Shown: positions 32,989 through 45,097, counted from the first letter of the stretch. The stretch is 64,000 nt of DNA from Podospora pseudocomata (GCF_035222375.1 NW_026946363.1:1178001-1242000); one strand, 5' to 3'. Numbers and translations are program-made. The notes: a model not told the origin generated them from the sequence alone.

Positions 32989-34200
32989 CTAATTCTTTCT
33001 GAAGAGGCTAGGAATGTCATTAACATTGACCTTGCCGTCCAGAATGCCGTCGACGAGCTTGAACAGAGGATACTTGTCCTCGATACCGCGCGCCCTCAAG
33101 AAGCTGCTGACTTCGCGCGAGGTCGAAATGCCCTGCAGCTTCTGCCCGTTGAGCTCTGTACGCTCAATCTCCTGAATGGACACTCCGCGCTCAACCGCCA
33201 TCTTGGAGTACCGCCAGTTGCGGGCAGCGGTGCAGCTGACAATCATGTCGCCCCACCCGGCACTCTCCTCCCAGAGCGTTGCTGGCTGGATGGTCTCGGG
33301 GTAGAACTCGCGAGCGAACTGGATGATCTCCAACATGCCACGACGCATGACGGCAGTCTTGGCAGTCATGTTCCAGCCGTGACCCTCCACAAAGCCACAG
33401 GCAATAGCGACGATGTTCTTGAGCGCACCGCCAAGTGAGACACCCACCACGTCAGACACCATCGAGACGGTGAAGTAAGGACGGCTGAAGAGTGTGTGAA
33501 GGACCTCGTGGTCCAGCGGGGGATAGTCTTCCGGGACGGGTGTGAGCTTCGTCTTGACAATCTGGCCACGAGAGTCGCGGTGCTCCTCATAGGCCCCGTT
33601 GCCGTTGCCATTGGCTTGCCCGTTTCCGTTGGCCACGTGGCGGTCGCAAGGAGGTGTGTTGTAAGCAATGGTGGTCTCGCACCAGTTCTCGTTGGCGATT
33701 TCGCTGGCAATGTTGGCTCCGCTCAGGGCACCGCAATAAATCTCAAGCTGCTCGCCAATGAACTCGCAGATGAGTTCGATCTTGTCGTCGGTTACGGTCA
33801 CACCCTTGATGCAGCTCACGCCGCGGGCATAGGGGAGGATCTTGCCCTTGAGTTGTCTGCAGATGTTGTTGATGAACTCGTGTGGAAAGTTGAAGATGAG
33901 AATGGTGGCGTCCTTGACAGCGTCCTCGATGCTGGGGTTGGCGATGAGGTTGGTCGGAAGGTTGATGCCCTCGAGGTACTTTGTGTTTTGGTGCTTTGTG
34001 TTGATGACCTCGGTCAGGTTCCGAGTCTCGCCGTCAACTCTCACCTTCTCCTCGTACACCCACATCTGAACATCCTTCTCGAAAACATCTGGGTGCTCGC
34101 TCGTGCTCTCAGCGATGACCTTGCCGACAGTGGTGCCCCAGTTTCCGGATCCAATCACTGCGACCTTGTGCTTGTGCGGAAAAGAGTCCGGTACGGTCAT
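32989..34200 (-). CDS. GPD1: NAD-dependent glycerol-3-phosphate dehydrogenase
   Basis: 403 aa from the ATG of MTVPDSFPHKHKVAVIG. The N-terminal Rossmann domain has VIGSGNWGTTVGKV (15-28). NTKHQNTKYLEGINLP, the ILPYARGVSCIKG block, and YCGALSGANIASEIA follow. The catalytic-domain block GVSLGGALKNIVAIACGFVEG contains the active-site lysine, and NMTAKTAVMRRG continues the conserved core. It reduces dihydroxyacetone phosphate to glycerol-3-phosphate for glycerol and lipid synthesis and for redox and osmotic balance. An Asn/Gly-rich insert (ANGNGQANGNGNGAYEEH) with further hydrophilic residues separates the two domains and is absent from yeast Gpd1. The frame stays open for 184 codons upstream, with another ATG at 34668; see findings. 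No introns. Confidence 0.95.
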   Translation of the reverse strand: MTVPDSFPHKHKVAVIGSGNWGTTVGKVIAESTSEHPDVFEKDVQMWVYEEKVRVDGETRNLTEVINTKHQNTKYLEGINLPTNLIANPSIEDAVKDATILIFNFPHEFINNICRQLKGKILPYARGVSCIKGVTVTDDKIELICEFIGEQLEIYCGALSGANIASEIANENWCETTIAYNTPPCDRHVANGNGQANGNGNGAYEEHRDSRGQIVKTKLTPVPEDYPPLDHEVLHTLFSRPYFTVSMVSDVVGVSLGGALKNIVAIACGFVEGHGWNMTAKTAVMRRGMLEIIQFAREFYPETIQPATLWEESAGWGDMIVSCTAARNWRYSKMAVERGVSIQEIERTELNGQKLQGISTSREVSSFLRARGIEDKYPLFKLVDGILDGKVNVNDIPSLFRKN

Positions 34201-37200
34201 TTTGGCGGATTGAGAGTGTGTCGTACGGTGAGACGGCTGCTGCTTGTTGTTGAGAGTGAGAGGGGCAGCTAATGACACAGCGATGTTGGAACAGCCAAGC
34301 GGTGGAGCAAGACTAAGAGGGTCTAGATTGTGGCAGCGGGGCGGGGTCGGACGAGGAGAGGGAGCGACGCCGCAGTGGTGATCGGGATTGGGATTGTTGA
34401 GGAGGTGAGATGAGAAAGCACGACTTTGCCGGCAAGTTCTGGCTTCGGGTGAGGGTCTGGCTTTGGCTTTGAGAATGGGGTACCGGGATGGGCCGCTATG
34501 CGAGTGGATATTCCGACAGGAAAAATGGGGCAGGTCCGGCGTCGAGCAAGGGAAGGGCGATAAGCGACAAGACTTGGGAATGGAACAAGCAGCAGAGAAA
34601 ATGGTCCGAAGCAGCAAGCGAGGGATGTTGGGACTCTTCTTGTAGTCCGCTAGTCGTAGTATCTTCATGAGCCAAAACAAAAGAGGCCGGGCGCGGGGAC
34701 GGTGAGATGGGGCGGGGAGGGGGGGTCTGGATTCAAATAGGGGACTTTTCAACTGGTCTCTGGCTGCTGGCTGTGTGTGTCTTTGTCAATCAGCTTGTGA
34801 ACTGGTTCGATGACCGCCACTGGCCGGAATTGCTGCGACGCGGTTGGCCCATTCCGAAAGGCATGACGCAAAGGGGGTTGCCAGGGAGGGCTTAATTGGC
34901 AGAAAATTGTTCACCGCCTGCCTCTTTTCCCTTCCTTTTTTATTTTAGGTCGTGGCTGACAGCTCAGCGCGAGCTTGTGATTGCGGGCCTTCCGTAACCA
35001 CACACGGCTCGCCTCGGCCATCGCCGTTCAAACCTCCGTTCACCGAGGTCGCCAAGCCATCTCGGCCATAATCGACATACAGAATCTCTCATTCACCGAG
35101 GCTCTTATCAACATATCAGACCTTATCTCCGTGAGGGCCTCCTCCTCGCTCTGGAAATATCCTCACATTGATCACAAGACTCTGCCGAGGCTTGAAGAGC
35201 AACGGCTCCTGATAATGCGATAATTACCTGCCCATGCGCTGAGAATTTCTGCAATACCACCATGCCTCGGCCTTCAACACCAAGGCTGTTATCGCGAATA
35301 CCACAGTGAATATGGCGATCGTTCCAATACGAGATGGTATCAACGGACCCCGGAGCACCGGATGCCGGCCCAGGACTTGAGCCGCATCATTTGGACGTCC
35401 GTGACAGAATCCCCTCGTGCTGTAGCCAGGGTCGGGCCGCTGCTTGGACGCCGGTGTTGCTGGGACATGCGTTTCTGCAGGATCAATACCTACAGGATGA
35501 ATGGGGCTTCAACATGCACACATGGTGGAAGTGCATAAGCTCACTGCCAAACCATTCGCTTCTCGGGGTCGTCTGGAGTTGATATATAACACCACCACCG
35601 TTGGTACAGAATCAAAGTGGTGGTTGTCGAGTCAGAACCATCACCGTTGGAGGTCATCAAGGTTCACCATCGGCTGACCTCTGCGATTCTTTTGCGATCT
35701 CTCAGGTGTTGCTCGATCAGGACTTTGTCGACTTTCGACTCTGGATTTTGCCTAGGGAATAGGGCTGTTGCATAGGTACCCTGTTCTCGCTTTATCGTTG
35801 AAACAAAGATCGATACCACGATGCTATCGTTCCAACGTTCCAAGATGTGCTTCGGTTTCGGTCACCTATAAGAGTTCCGAACAGCTACCTGTCGTGAGGC
35901 TTGTATGTTGCCAAGATGCCGCCGAGGACATCAACAGATCAAGTTCCAGCCGCAGCAGGGGGGGCCACGGGGCGGGGGTCAACAAGCGGTCTGGACTCTA
36001 CGGCGTGCAATTCGCCAAGCCCCTCGATTCTGCGTGATGTCATCGAACATGGGCGCTGAGATGCGCTAAAACATGCGGGGCACCGGGCGACGCCTCTCCT
36101 AATATTTCTCACTCCGGCCTCGTCACCACCATCACCATCAGGCGGAAACAACGTGGGATCATTCAAGGGGAACACGGAAAGCTGCTCCGATAGACAAGTG
36201 GATGGCAGTTTGACACGGGTTTTGACACGCGGAACCACCGGAGCTCATAAAGGAGGCTCGCCACCTATCACAATGTTTTGGGATCCAACCAAACTGCCCC
36301 GCTATCGAGTCTCAGGAGGCTCGAAGCACCCACCATTTATATAGGGAACGGGCGAAAATATCGGACTCTCTCGGTGTCGGTGCTCACCTTGGAGCGGGAT
36401 GGAAGAGATTCTGCTTCAGGTGCCGCTCCGATCGGGCTTGATGGATAGGTTGGTGCCATTGAAAATTGAAACCAACAAGGACCCCGCCGGGCCGCACTGT
36501 CGGTTGCCCGCTTGTGCCTGTCAATCTGACGACATTACAGTATTCTTGGATATCGCAGGCCCATGCATAGGCCTACGAGCCGGGGCGTTCTGCGCCTTTG
36601 AACTTCCATTTCCGTCTTTTCTCTCCAAGCCTCTGGACAATCCCATGGGACCTGCAGGCTGCAGACAGCGGCGTAGGTTTCCAAGTGCCCTGTTACTGTT
36701 TGCTGCTCCCACAACCCCTGCCTCTCAGGAGGTTGAATAGGAATGGCTTCACCCCATCCATGCCTTCCAACTTTTCTGCATCTGCTTTCTTCCCTGCATA
36801 GAGACCCATACTCTTACAGTGCTGCTGTTCCCTGCTTTTCAGCTCTAACGATCCAAACCCGCACGAAGCTGTCCGAGAACCACAGAACCAAGCTCCGCTA
36901 AGCTGCCGATTCCCTAGCGCCTCGCGATTGACACGCAGGCCAACCTAACCTTGGTGTCAGACGGTTCCGCCCACAGGTAGCGAACCAGCTTTCGACGTGG
37001 CTTGTCACGACAGGGTGTCGGACTACTCTTTCGAATCGTACTTAGCTCGGGGTAGAGCTCTCTCTGTGATGTCCTCGCGACTTCTGCGCTCTCTCTGCCT
37101 CTGTTTCTGTCTCATCTGGTGCTTTTCAGACAGAAGGAGGTAGATCATCTGCCTTTTTGGCACCATTTGGACCCGACGCGGGGCAACGTCCATCACCATT

Positions 37201-37293
37201 GGTACCTTACGGATACCGTACCTCGACTAGCTGCATCTACAGCTCCCTATTAGCTCCCAAGTTCGCCCCCCTTTTTTTTTTCCTTCTTTCACC
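34201..37293. other. Long divergent intergenic region of GPD and GDB1
   Basis: 3.1 kb. The first 550 bp on the minus strand are open in frame with GPD. The rest holds no recognised gene. The last 400 bp before 37294 are pyrimidine-rich and end in a run of ten T just before the ATG, as in a long 5' UTR of the debranching-enzyme gene. Confidence 0.6.
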
Positions 37294-40200
37294 ATGATCC
37301 CCAAAACCATGGTTTCCAACGAGGTTTACCTGCTGCCTCTCAACGATGATGGCTCGCCCCAGGTCGCCGGCGAGTACATCTATCTGGCACCCAAGACCAA
37401 CGACCCCGTGACCATTCGATTTGCCATCGAGGGCACATCGAGCATCTGCCGCCATGGCAGCTTGTGGGTCAACATTCCCGAACAGGGACAAGAGTTCCGC
37501 CGGGACAAGTTTCGAGAGTTCAAGTATGTTTGTTGTCTGGGAATGCAATACATGTCGTACCACAAAGACTAATCTGTTTTACTAGGCTTGTCCCCGATTT
37601 CAACCGCACACTTGAGATCTCGATCCCCATCTACGAAGCCGGTGCTTATGCCTTTTACACCACATACGCCGAGCTGCCCGACCTTGCAAACAACTTGAAG
37701 CCTCAGACAAATGGCAATGCCAAGGTCCAGACCAAACAGACACCAACATACTACATCGATGTTGCACCACGGCTTTCTCTCGATGGTCAACCGCTGCCGC
37801 TGCCTGCACTGTCCGTATTCTCTATTATTAGCAAGTTTATGGGCAAGTATCCCAATGACTGGGAGAAACATCTCCGTGGCATCAGCGACAGGGGCTACAA
37901 CATGGTCCACTTCACGCCACTGCAAGTGAGAGGTGACTCGAATTCCCCATACAGTCTCTACGATCAGCTCGGGTGGGACCCAGTCTGTTTCCCTGGGGGT
38001 GAGAAGGATGTGAAGAAGTTGGTCGACAGCCTCGAAAAGAACCACTCTCTTCTCAGCTTGACCGACATTGTCCTCAACCACACAGCACACAACAGCGAGT
38101 GGCTTCTGGAGCACCCAGAAGCTGGCTACAATCTCACTACAGCACCATGGCTCGAGTCGGCATATCTTCTGGACACCAAGCTGCTCGAGTTGGGCTTCAA
38201 GCTGGGAGACCTCGGGTTGCCTACGGAACTCAAGTCTGTTGACGATTTGGTGCTGATCATGGGTGCGATCAAGAAGGAGGTCATTGCTGAGATCCGCCTC
38301 TGGGAGTACTATGTTCTGGACGTCGAACGGGATGCTGATGCGGCTGTCGAATCTTGGGTCGTTGGCCGGACCAACTTCCCAGACGGTTCCATCGGCAGCC
38401 ATGGTCTAGACGGCCTTCGCTCTACTTCCCTTGAGGAACAAGCGCAATGGATCACCAAGCACGGTCTTCAAAACATGGATCGTCTAGGAGAGCGTTTTAG
38501 GAGGCGTGCCGACCCCAGTGTGGCTGCGGCCCTCTTATCCGTTCTGTTTGGCAAGTACGAAGGCAGCAAGGGCAGCGTTGCCGACCAAGCCGCTGCTCGC
38601 AACGCCCTTGTCAAGATCCTAGACGTTGTCAATGTGCCCTTCTACGAGGAATACGACGCTGAAGTTGCCGATACTCTCCAGCAGGTCTTCAACCGTATCA
38701 AGTATGTCCGGTTGGATGACAACGGCCCAAAGCTTGGACCGATCAACCAGGCGAACCCCTTGATTGAGACCTACTTCACTCGTCTGCCTCTGAATGAGAA
38801 GACCAAAAAGCACAGGAAGGAGGACTTGGTGCTTGTGAACAACGGCTGGGTCTGGGGTGGAGATGCTCGGGTCGACAATGCCGGCCCTGAATCCCGAGTC
38901 TACCTTCGCCGTGAGGTTATCGTCTGGGGTGATTGCACCAAACTCAGATATGGTGCCGGGCCTCAAGACAGCCCATGGCTGTGGGAACACATGACCAAGT
39001 ATGCTCGCATGTTAGCCAAGTACTTTGCCGGCTTCCGCATTGACAACTGCCACTCGACTCCTCTTCACGTTGCCGAGCACATCCTCGACGAGGCTCGCCG
39101 CGTGAGACCTAATCTATATGTTGTCGCCGAGCTCTTTACGGGCTCCGAGGAGTTGGACTATGTCTTTGTCAAGAGACTTGGCATCAGCTCTCTCATTCGT
39201 GAAGCCATGCAGGCGTGGAGCACTGGCGAGCTGAGTCGTCTTGTTCATCGTCATGGTGGTCGCCCCATTGGCAGCTTCGAGGTGGATGAGATCTCGAGTG
39301 CGGATGTTCGCAGTGGCTCCAAGACCAACGACACAAACGGTACCAATGGTACGAACGGACATTACACACGTGAGATCATTCGCCGCATCAAGCCAGTTCC
39401 TGTCCAGGCACTCTTCATGGACTGCACCCACGATAACGAGGTTCCTGCTCAGAAGCGCGATGCCCGTGACACGTTGCCCAATGCTGCCCTTGTCAGCATG
39501 TGCGCGAGTGCCACCGGCAGCGTCATGGGTTACGACGAGATCTATCCTCGTCTGATCGAGCTTGTCCACGAGACCAGACTGTACACATCCGAATCATCCA
39601 AGTTCCCAGTCAAGGTCGGCGAAGGCAAGGGTGGCATCGCTGGTGTCAAGAAGCTTCTCAACCAGATCCACACCCTGATGGGTATGGATGGTTATGATGA
39701 GACGCATATCCACCACGAAGATCAGTATGTCACTGTTCACAGAGTTCACCCAGTATCTCGCAAGGGATACTTCCTCATTGCCCATACCGCGTTTCCGGGA
39801 TATGGAAACGGGAATGGCGCTTTCAACCCCGTCCACCTGACCGGCACCAAAGCCAAACACCTTGGTAGTTGGATGCTCGAGGTTGATGCAAGCAAAGAGG
39901 CTGTGGAAGAGGTTCTGAGCGACAAGAAGCTGCTCCGTGGCCTTCCCAGTCGTCTTATTGGTCTCCCTGGCGTTCGTATGGAGGTCAAGGGCCAAGACAC
40001 CATTATCACTGTCCGCGAAAAGTTCCCTCCTGGCAGCATTGCGCTCTTTGAGACTTGGATCCCCGCGGCGGAGCACTCGAGTGGTTTGGACACCTTTGTC
40101 ACGTCCGGAGCCAAGGCCGCGATGGCCGAGCTTGACCTGGTTGATCTCAACTTCCTTCTGTATAAGTGCGAGCCGGAAGAACGTGACGCCAGCGAAGGGA

Positions 40201-42131
40201 GAGATGGCGTCTATGACATTCCCGGACATGGCAAGCTTGTCTATGCTGGTCTTCAGGGCTGGTGGAGCATCATGAAGGATATCATCAGGGACAATAACCT
40301 GGCTCACCCACTGTGCCAAAACCTTCGTGATGGACAGTGGGCGCTGGACTATACCCTGGGTAGACTTGAGCGTGCGGCCAAGAAGGAGAACTTCAAGCGG
40401 TTGGGTAAGCCTGCTGCCTGGCTCAAGGAGCGGTTCGATGCCATCCGTGGTATTCCTAGCTTCCTTCTCCCGCGGTACTTTGCCCTGGTTCTCAGGACTG
40501 CGTACATGGCTGCATTCGAAAGGGGCATTTCCCTCATGAACAACAATGTTCAGAAGGGGCAATGGTTCCTCCAAAGCCTCAGCATGGTGAGCGTTCAGCA
40601 GACTGGTCTTGTCAAGTCCGCCTCGCTTTACCCTGATCGCCTGGTCCCATCGCTCGCTGCTGGCCTTCCTCACTTTGCTGTTGAATGGGCTCGCTGCTGG
40701 GGACGCGACGTCTTCATCTCTCTCCGTGGTCTCTACCTCGGTACCGGTCGCTTCGATGAGGCCAAGGAACACATCCGTGCCTTTGCTAGTGTGCTGAAGC
40801 ACGGCATGATCCCCAACCTTCTTGGTAGTGGTAACACTCCGCGATACAACGCCAGAGACTCTGTTTGGTTCTTCTTGCAGTGCATCCAAGACTACACTCG
40901 GATCGTTCCTGATGGGCTGTCGCTGCTTGACGAGAAGGTCAAGAGACGGTTCCTGCCATATGACGACGCCTACTTTGATACCGCCGACCCTCGTGCCTAC
41001 AGCAAGGAGAGCACCATCCGCGAGATCATCCAGGAGGTTTTCCAGCGCCACGCCGAGGGCATGAAGTTCCGCGAGGCCAATGCCGGCCCTAACCTCGACA
41101 TGCAGATGAGTGACAATGGCTTCAACCAAGAGATCAAGGTCGACTGGTCCAACGGTTTTGTGTTCGGTGGCAACCAAGACAATTGCGGCACTTGGATGGA
41201 CAAGATGGGCGAAAGCGAAAGAGCTCGCTCCAAGGGCGTCCCGGGCACTCCCCGTGACGGCGCCGCCGTTGAGATCACCGGTCTGTTGTACAGCGGTCTC
41301 AAGTGGTTTGCCTCCCTCCACGAACAAGGAAAACACGACCAATCCGGCGTCAGAAAAGCCGACGGCTCAACCATCACCTTCAAGGACTGGGCCGCTCTCA
41401 TCAAGAAGAACTTTGAGCGCTGCTACTTTGTCCCCATCTCTTCCGAAGACGACAAGGACTACGACGTCAACCCTGCCATCATCAACCGCCGTGGCATCTA
41501 CAAGGACTTGTACAAATCCGGCAAGGAATACGAGGACTACCAGCTCCGTCCCAACTTCCCCATTGCCATGACCGCCGCCCCGGATCTGTTTGTCCCTGAG
41601 CATGCCATGCACGCGCTTTGCATTGCGGACTCTGCTCTTCGCGGCCCGACGGGCATGGCTACGCTTGACCCAAGCGATTTGAACTATAGGCCTTATTACC
41701 GCAACAGTGAGGACAGTGATGATTTTGCGACGAGTAAAGGGAGGAACTATCACCAGGGGCCGGAGTGGCTGTGGCCTACGGGGTTCTTCTTGAGGGCGCT
41801 GCTCAAGTTTGATCTGATGAGAAGGGGGAAGGAGGATGCGGAGGGAAGGACGGAGGCGTTCCAGCAGGTGACGAGGAGACTGATTGGGTGTAAAGAGATG
41901 ATTGAGCAGAGCCCGTGGGCGGGGTTGACCGAGTTGACGCAGAAGGGGGGGGAGGAGTGTGCTGATTCTGTGAGTTTCTTTTTGAAGTTATAAGGATTGA
42001 TGATGACGATGTGCTAATACTGGATGCAGTCACCTACTCAGGCTTGGTCGGCGGGTTGCTTGATTGATCTTTATATGGATGCTGCGGAGGAGCAGGCGAT
42101 TTTGGAGGCGAAGAGTTTGCCTCTGAGGTAG
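37294..42131 (+). CDS. GDB1: Glycogen debranching enzyme
   Basis: Three exons, 37294-37523, 37586-41969 and 42030-42131, encode 1571 aa. The introns are GTATGT...TTACTAG and GTGAGT...GCTAATAC...ATGCAG; the last exon adds SPTQAWSAGCLIDLYMDAAE. The bifunctional layout is clear. An N-terminal beta domain is followed by a GH13-type 4-alpha-glucanotransferase with SLTDIVLNHTAHNS, GFRIDNCHSTP (nucleophile Asp563) and LYVVAELFTGSEELDYVF (acid/base Glu592). The C-terminal GH133 amylo-alpha-1,6-glucosidase contains ARCWGRDVFISLRGLYLGTG and SDNGFNQEIKVDWSNGFVFG. Yeast Gdb1 is 1536 aa, so the length fits. It moves maltotriosyl units from limit-dextrin branches and hydrolyses the remaining alpha-1,6 glucose in the cytosol. 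An Asn-Gly-Thr repeat is inserted after the acid/base region (about residue 655). Confidence 0.97.
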
Positions 42132-42897
42132 CTTGTTGGTTGGTGGTGGTAGCCATGATGATGATGATGACGACGGAACACGGGTGGAGGTCTTTTGTTT
42201 TCTTCGAGGGGGTGGTGGAACAGGTATAAAAACAGACATAGCATAGAATGGGTAAATTGGAATGGGAAATGGGTACAGTCGATGCCGAGATATTGGGGCT
42301 TTTGTGGTGCATGCGGATTACGTTGCCTAGCAAAGAACTTTTGGATCGATCCCTCTTGGATACTCTCTTGATGACCAAACCATTGCCTGCTTTCAAGGCC
42401 TCTGAACTATTGTATAAGGCATATGGGCTATTTCTCGATATATAATCGCCGTTGGTAAGTGGTGCTGATAGAGGCCTATCTCAACATGCAGCATTCCTTC
42501 CTCTGTCCAGAATGGTCGGGCAAGGTACCTATGTCAGCTGACGGCAGCGGCAATCTTGCACCAAAGCAAACGCAACATTCGATCAGACTTTTTCTGTTTT
42601 GTGTGCTGAAACAGGAGAATGTGAGAGAGATCGCGATGATAAGCCTACTAATCGTTGGTTGGATATAGAATGAAGAAGCAGTACGAGAAGAGAAAAGAAA
42701 AGAGCAACTAAGAAAAGGGGTGAACATCCGAATGGGGTAGCCCAGACTGTCGCTACGCACTCAGCCAGCTTCACAAGCAGAAAGGGGGTGTCCTTCTAAA
42801 GTGAGTAGGAAAGGAAGCAAAAGGGAAACAAAAAGGTGGCTGTGTAGGAAAAAAAAAAATAGATAGGAAAAAAGAGCTGTGCATAAAAACAGTTGAT
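42132..42897. other. 3' region of GDB1, no gene
   Basis: About 770 bp of UTR and intergenic sequence with an ATG/ATC triplet run near 42154-42170 and several A-rich tracts. No gene recognised. Confidence 0.6.
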
Positions 42898-42903
42898 AAA
42901 AAA
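42898..42903 (-). terminator. RNA polymerase III terminator of tRNA-Tyr
   Basis: Six consecutive T on the minus strand, about ten bases after the tRNA 3' end. Confidence 0.7.
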
Positions 42904-42913
42904 TGAAGTTGTG

Positions 42914-43003
42914 TCCCCTCGACCGGAATCGAGCCGGTGACCTTTCGGTATCGATAAATTGCCATTTACAGCCGAACGTGATAGCCAACTACACCACAAG
43001 GGG
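42914..43003 (-). tRNA. tRNA-Tyr (GTA) with 16-base intron
   Basis: The minus strand folds into a cloverleaf. The acceptor stem is CCCCTTG with CGAGGGG (one T-G pair); the T stem is ACCGG/CCGGT; the anticodon stem is TTCGG/CCGAA around CTGTAA, with anticodon GTA. A 16-base insertion (ATGGCAATTTATCGAT) follows the base after the anticodon, the standard position of nuclear tRNA introns. C1-G72 and discriminator A are the eukaryotic tyrosyl-tRNA synthetase identity elements. The T loop reads CTCGATT, so position 54 is C rather than the usual T. Confidence 0.9.
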
Positions 43004-44290
43004 ATTTATTGTTTGTTGCATTGTTCATTTTAGAATTGTGCCTATGTTGAGAGGGCCACGCCGAACTCGATCTGTCTTTTGTTCCAGAGTCGGGTTTGAA
43101 CTGCCACTGTACAAACCTGAGCGAAAACTGTTGAAACAACACCTGGGTTAGGTCTCCTCACCAGGCCAGAAAGAAGGTCCTGATGTGGCTGTTTGGGGCG
43201 TGCGTGGTTTGAGGTTCGATGGATGACGAGTCTTGGGGGCTTGGCCAGCCTACGCCACAGCGGACGTCGTGTGGTGCAGAGGGGATGGAGAGTGCTCAGC
43301 CTACTTCAGAAGAGGACCCCAAAGAGCAGTCAAAATGCTTCATCTCATGAATAGTATGCCTATGCTTTGTAAAAGCGTCTTTACCAAACTTTCAAGGCCT
43401 TGATCTTGTCTCACAGTGCCGCAGCGGGCGCGCAACGACACATCAACAGCGTCACACCACTGCTAACTCGCAACATCACCGCCTCACCGCAACTATACCC
43501 AAGGAATCTCACTCTCAGCAACAGAATTCGTCTCTCCATTCTCCATATCAAACGGTATGCACTTTATGTAAATACCTAACCCCTTTTATACTTGAACTTT
43601 CCCACTAACACCCTTCACTCCCCTTTCTTTCCCTAGCCAAAAAAAAAAAACAAAAAAATAAAAAAGGAGCGTGTAGGTATAACCAAAACCCAAAATCCAC
43701 GTGTCCTATCCAAAACCAGCTCATTTCCCATCATCAATAATGCAAAATAAAAGGAGTGACTCGCCAATCCACCAAAAGATGTCCATCCATTCCCAATGTC
43801 TCCTCCCATGGTAGATACCCGCCTGAACCAACCACAGCACACACGCAATGCAATGAGGAACGTTCTAAGGAAAGGTACAAAAGGTGGTGAAAAAAAAGAT
43901 ATTATACTGCGTTTGTTTCAAATACCTACGTGAGAAGAACGAAAATTAGAAGGAAAAAAGCATCGAATAGCCCAAAAAAAAAAAAAAAAAAGGGAGAGTG
44001 ATGGGGTATAATGCATCGAAAATTCCACTTCGAATGCACAAAAAAAAAAAGATCCCTGAAACCTGGTTTTCCCCTGGGCCCCTTTCCCAAACCAACCCGT
44101 CCCATGCACACACCGCACTGTTTTGGTGATATAGTGGGTGTTTAGTTCTGTGTGTTATTTACGTCTATACCTCTCTGGGTCTCCAGAGAGTATTGTGTTT
44201 GTGCAATGCGTAGTGAGTTGCTGATGAAGTCGATGCGGTTCAATATGATGTTGGACTGGTATCCAGAAAAACCACTCATTCCTGAGCCCC
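43004..44290. other. Intergenic with A/T homopolymer runs
   Basis: 1.3 kb without a recognised gene. Poly-A tracts lie at 43639-43668, 43973-43992 and 44040-44051. Confidence 0.6.
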
Positions 44291-45097
44291 TCACGTCCTC
44301 TCCTTGACAATCCACCTCTTCTTCTCTTTCGGCTTCTCCTCATAAACCCGGGCAGCGCTGAGGGGTGCTGGTTCGAACATGCCGGCTGATGGACGGTGAA
44401 TTGACCCAGAGTTGCTTTCGTTTGGCACGACTCTCCCTGACTCGGTGGCATGCGCGAGGTTGGCACCCAAGGCGTACTGGCGGTCCTTCTTACGCAGGTA
44501 TCGTTTCCTCCAGATGCAGGCGCCAACCCAGATACCGACTATCGCCACCACCATGATCACCAAGAAAATTACCCATTGGTAATGTGTCTCGATCCTGTAA
44601 GCCTTGGTTAGCCAAAAAGTCTCGGGCATAGCGAAAACGTCGTCTTACCAGGTGCCGCCAGTAGAGTTCTGCGCGGGCCGCACCGTCGATGTGGACGTCG
44701 TTTGTTGCCCGGCAGTGGTGGGTTGTACATTGGAGCAAAAGCCCGAAAACCACTGTTGGATTCTCGAGTAGGCAGACGGGTCAGATGCACACGCATCGGG
44801 GCATACTCCTGTAGTGCCCGTCTTCCAGGCCGCCAACCTAGGGTCGTTGCAGAAGCAGCTATTGTAGACGCTGTTGTCGGCTGGGGGCGCTCCTGGTGGT
44901 ACGCAGCCTCCGTTGACATCGTATAGAACACCACAATCCTTCACACAAGCAGGCAGCTGCCCCTCGGGAATAAGAACGATGTCTGCAGTGAACAGTCAGT
45001 ACGGGTCTGTGGGAAACACAAGTCGGTTACATCTCGAAATTGACGTTGCGCAGTACGTCCTTCAGGGAGATGAGCGATGGCAGTTGAACGTACCCAT
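44291..45097 (-). CDS. Cys-rich (CFEM-like) single-pass membrane protein
   Basis: Model with exons 45094-45097, 44649-44982 and 44291-44594 gives 213 aa. The ectodomain begins DIVLIPEGQLPACVKDCGVL and holds eight or so Cys in a CFEM-like spacing (CVKDCGVLYDV, GGCVPP, SCFCNDP, GVCPDACAS, GFCS). A Thr/Ser/Gln linker leads to one transmembrane helix, WVIFLVIMVVAIVGIWVGAC, after WIETHYQ. A basic juxtamembrane WRKRYLRKKDRQYALG and a hydrophilic cytosolic tail end the protein. The junction GGTW is created by splicing GTAAGA...TTACAG and matches the conserved fungal family as I remember it. The 5' end is uncertain: the only ATG that fits gives a four-base first coding exon (donor GTACGT, acceptor CTGCAG) and no signal peptide, so a missed upstream exon is possible. 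Confidence 0.7.

Noticed and set aside
33496-34272. 258-codon plus-strand frame
   Set aside because: Antisense shadow of GPD.
39594-41342. 582-codon open frame on the minus strand
   Set aside because: Exact antisense of the glycogen debranching enzyme; openness is a codon-bias shadow of the real gene.
43640-44051. Poly-A tracts considered as tails of retroposed elements
   Set aside because: No target-site duplication, no upstream element body, and similar homopolymers are scattered in other intergenic stretches.
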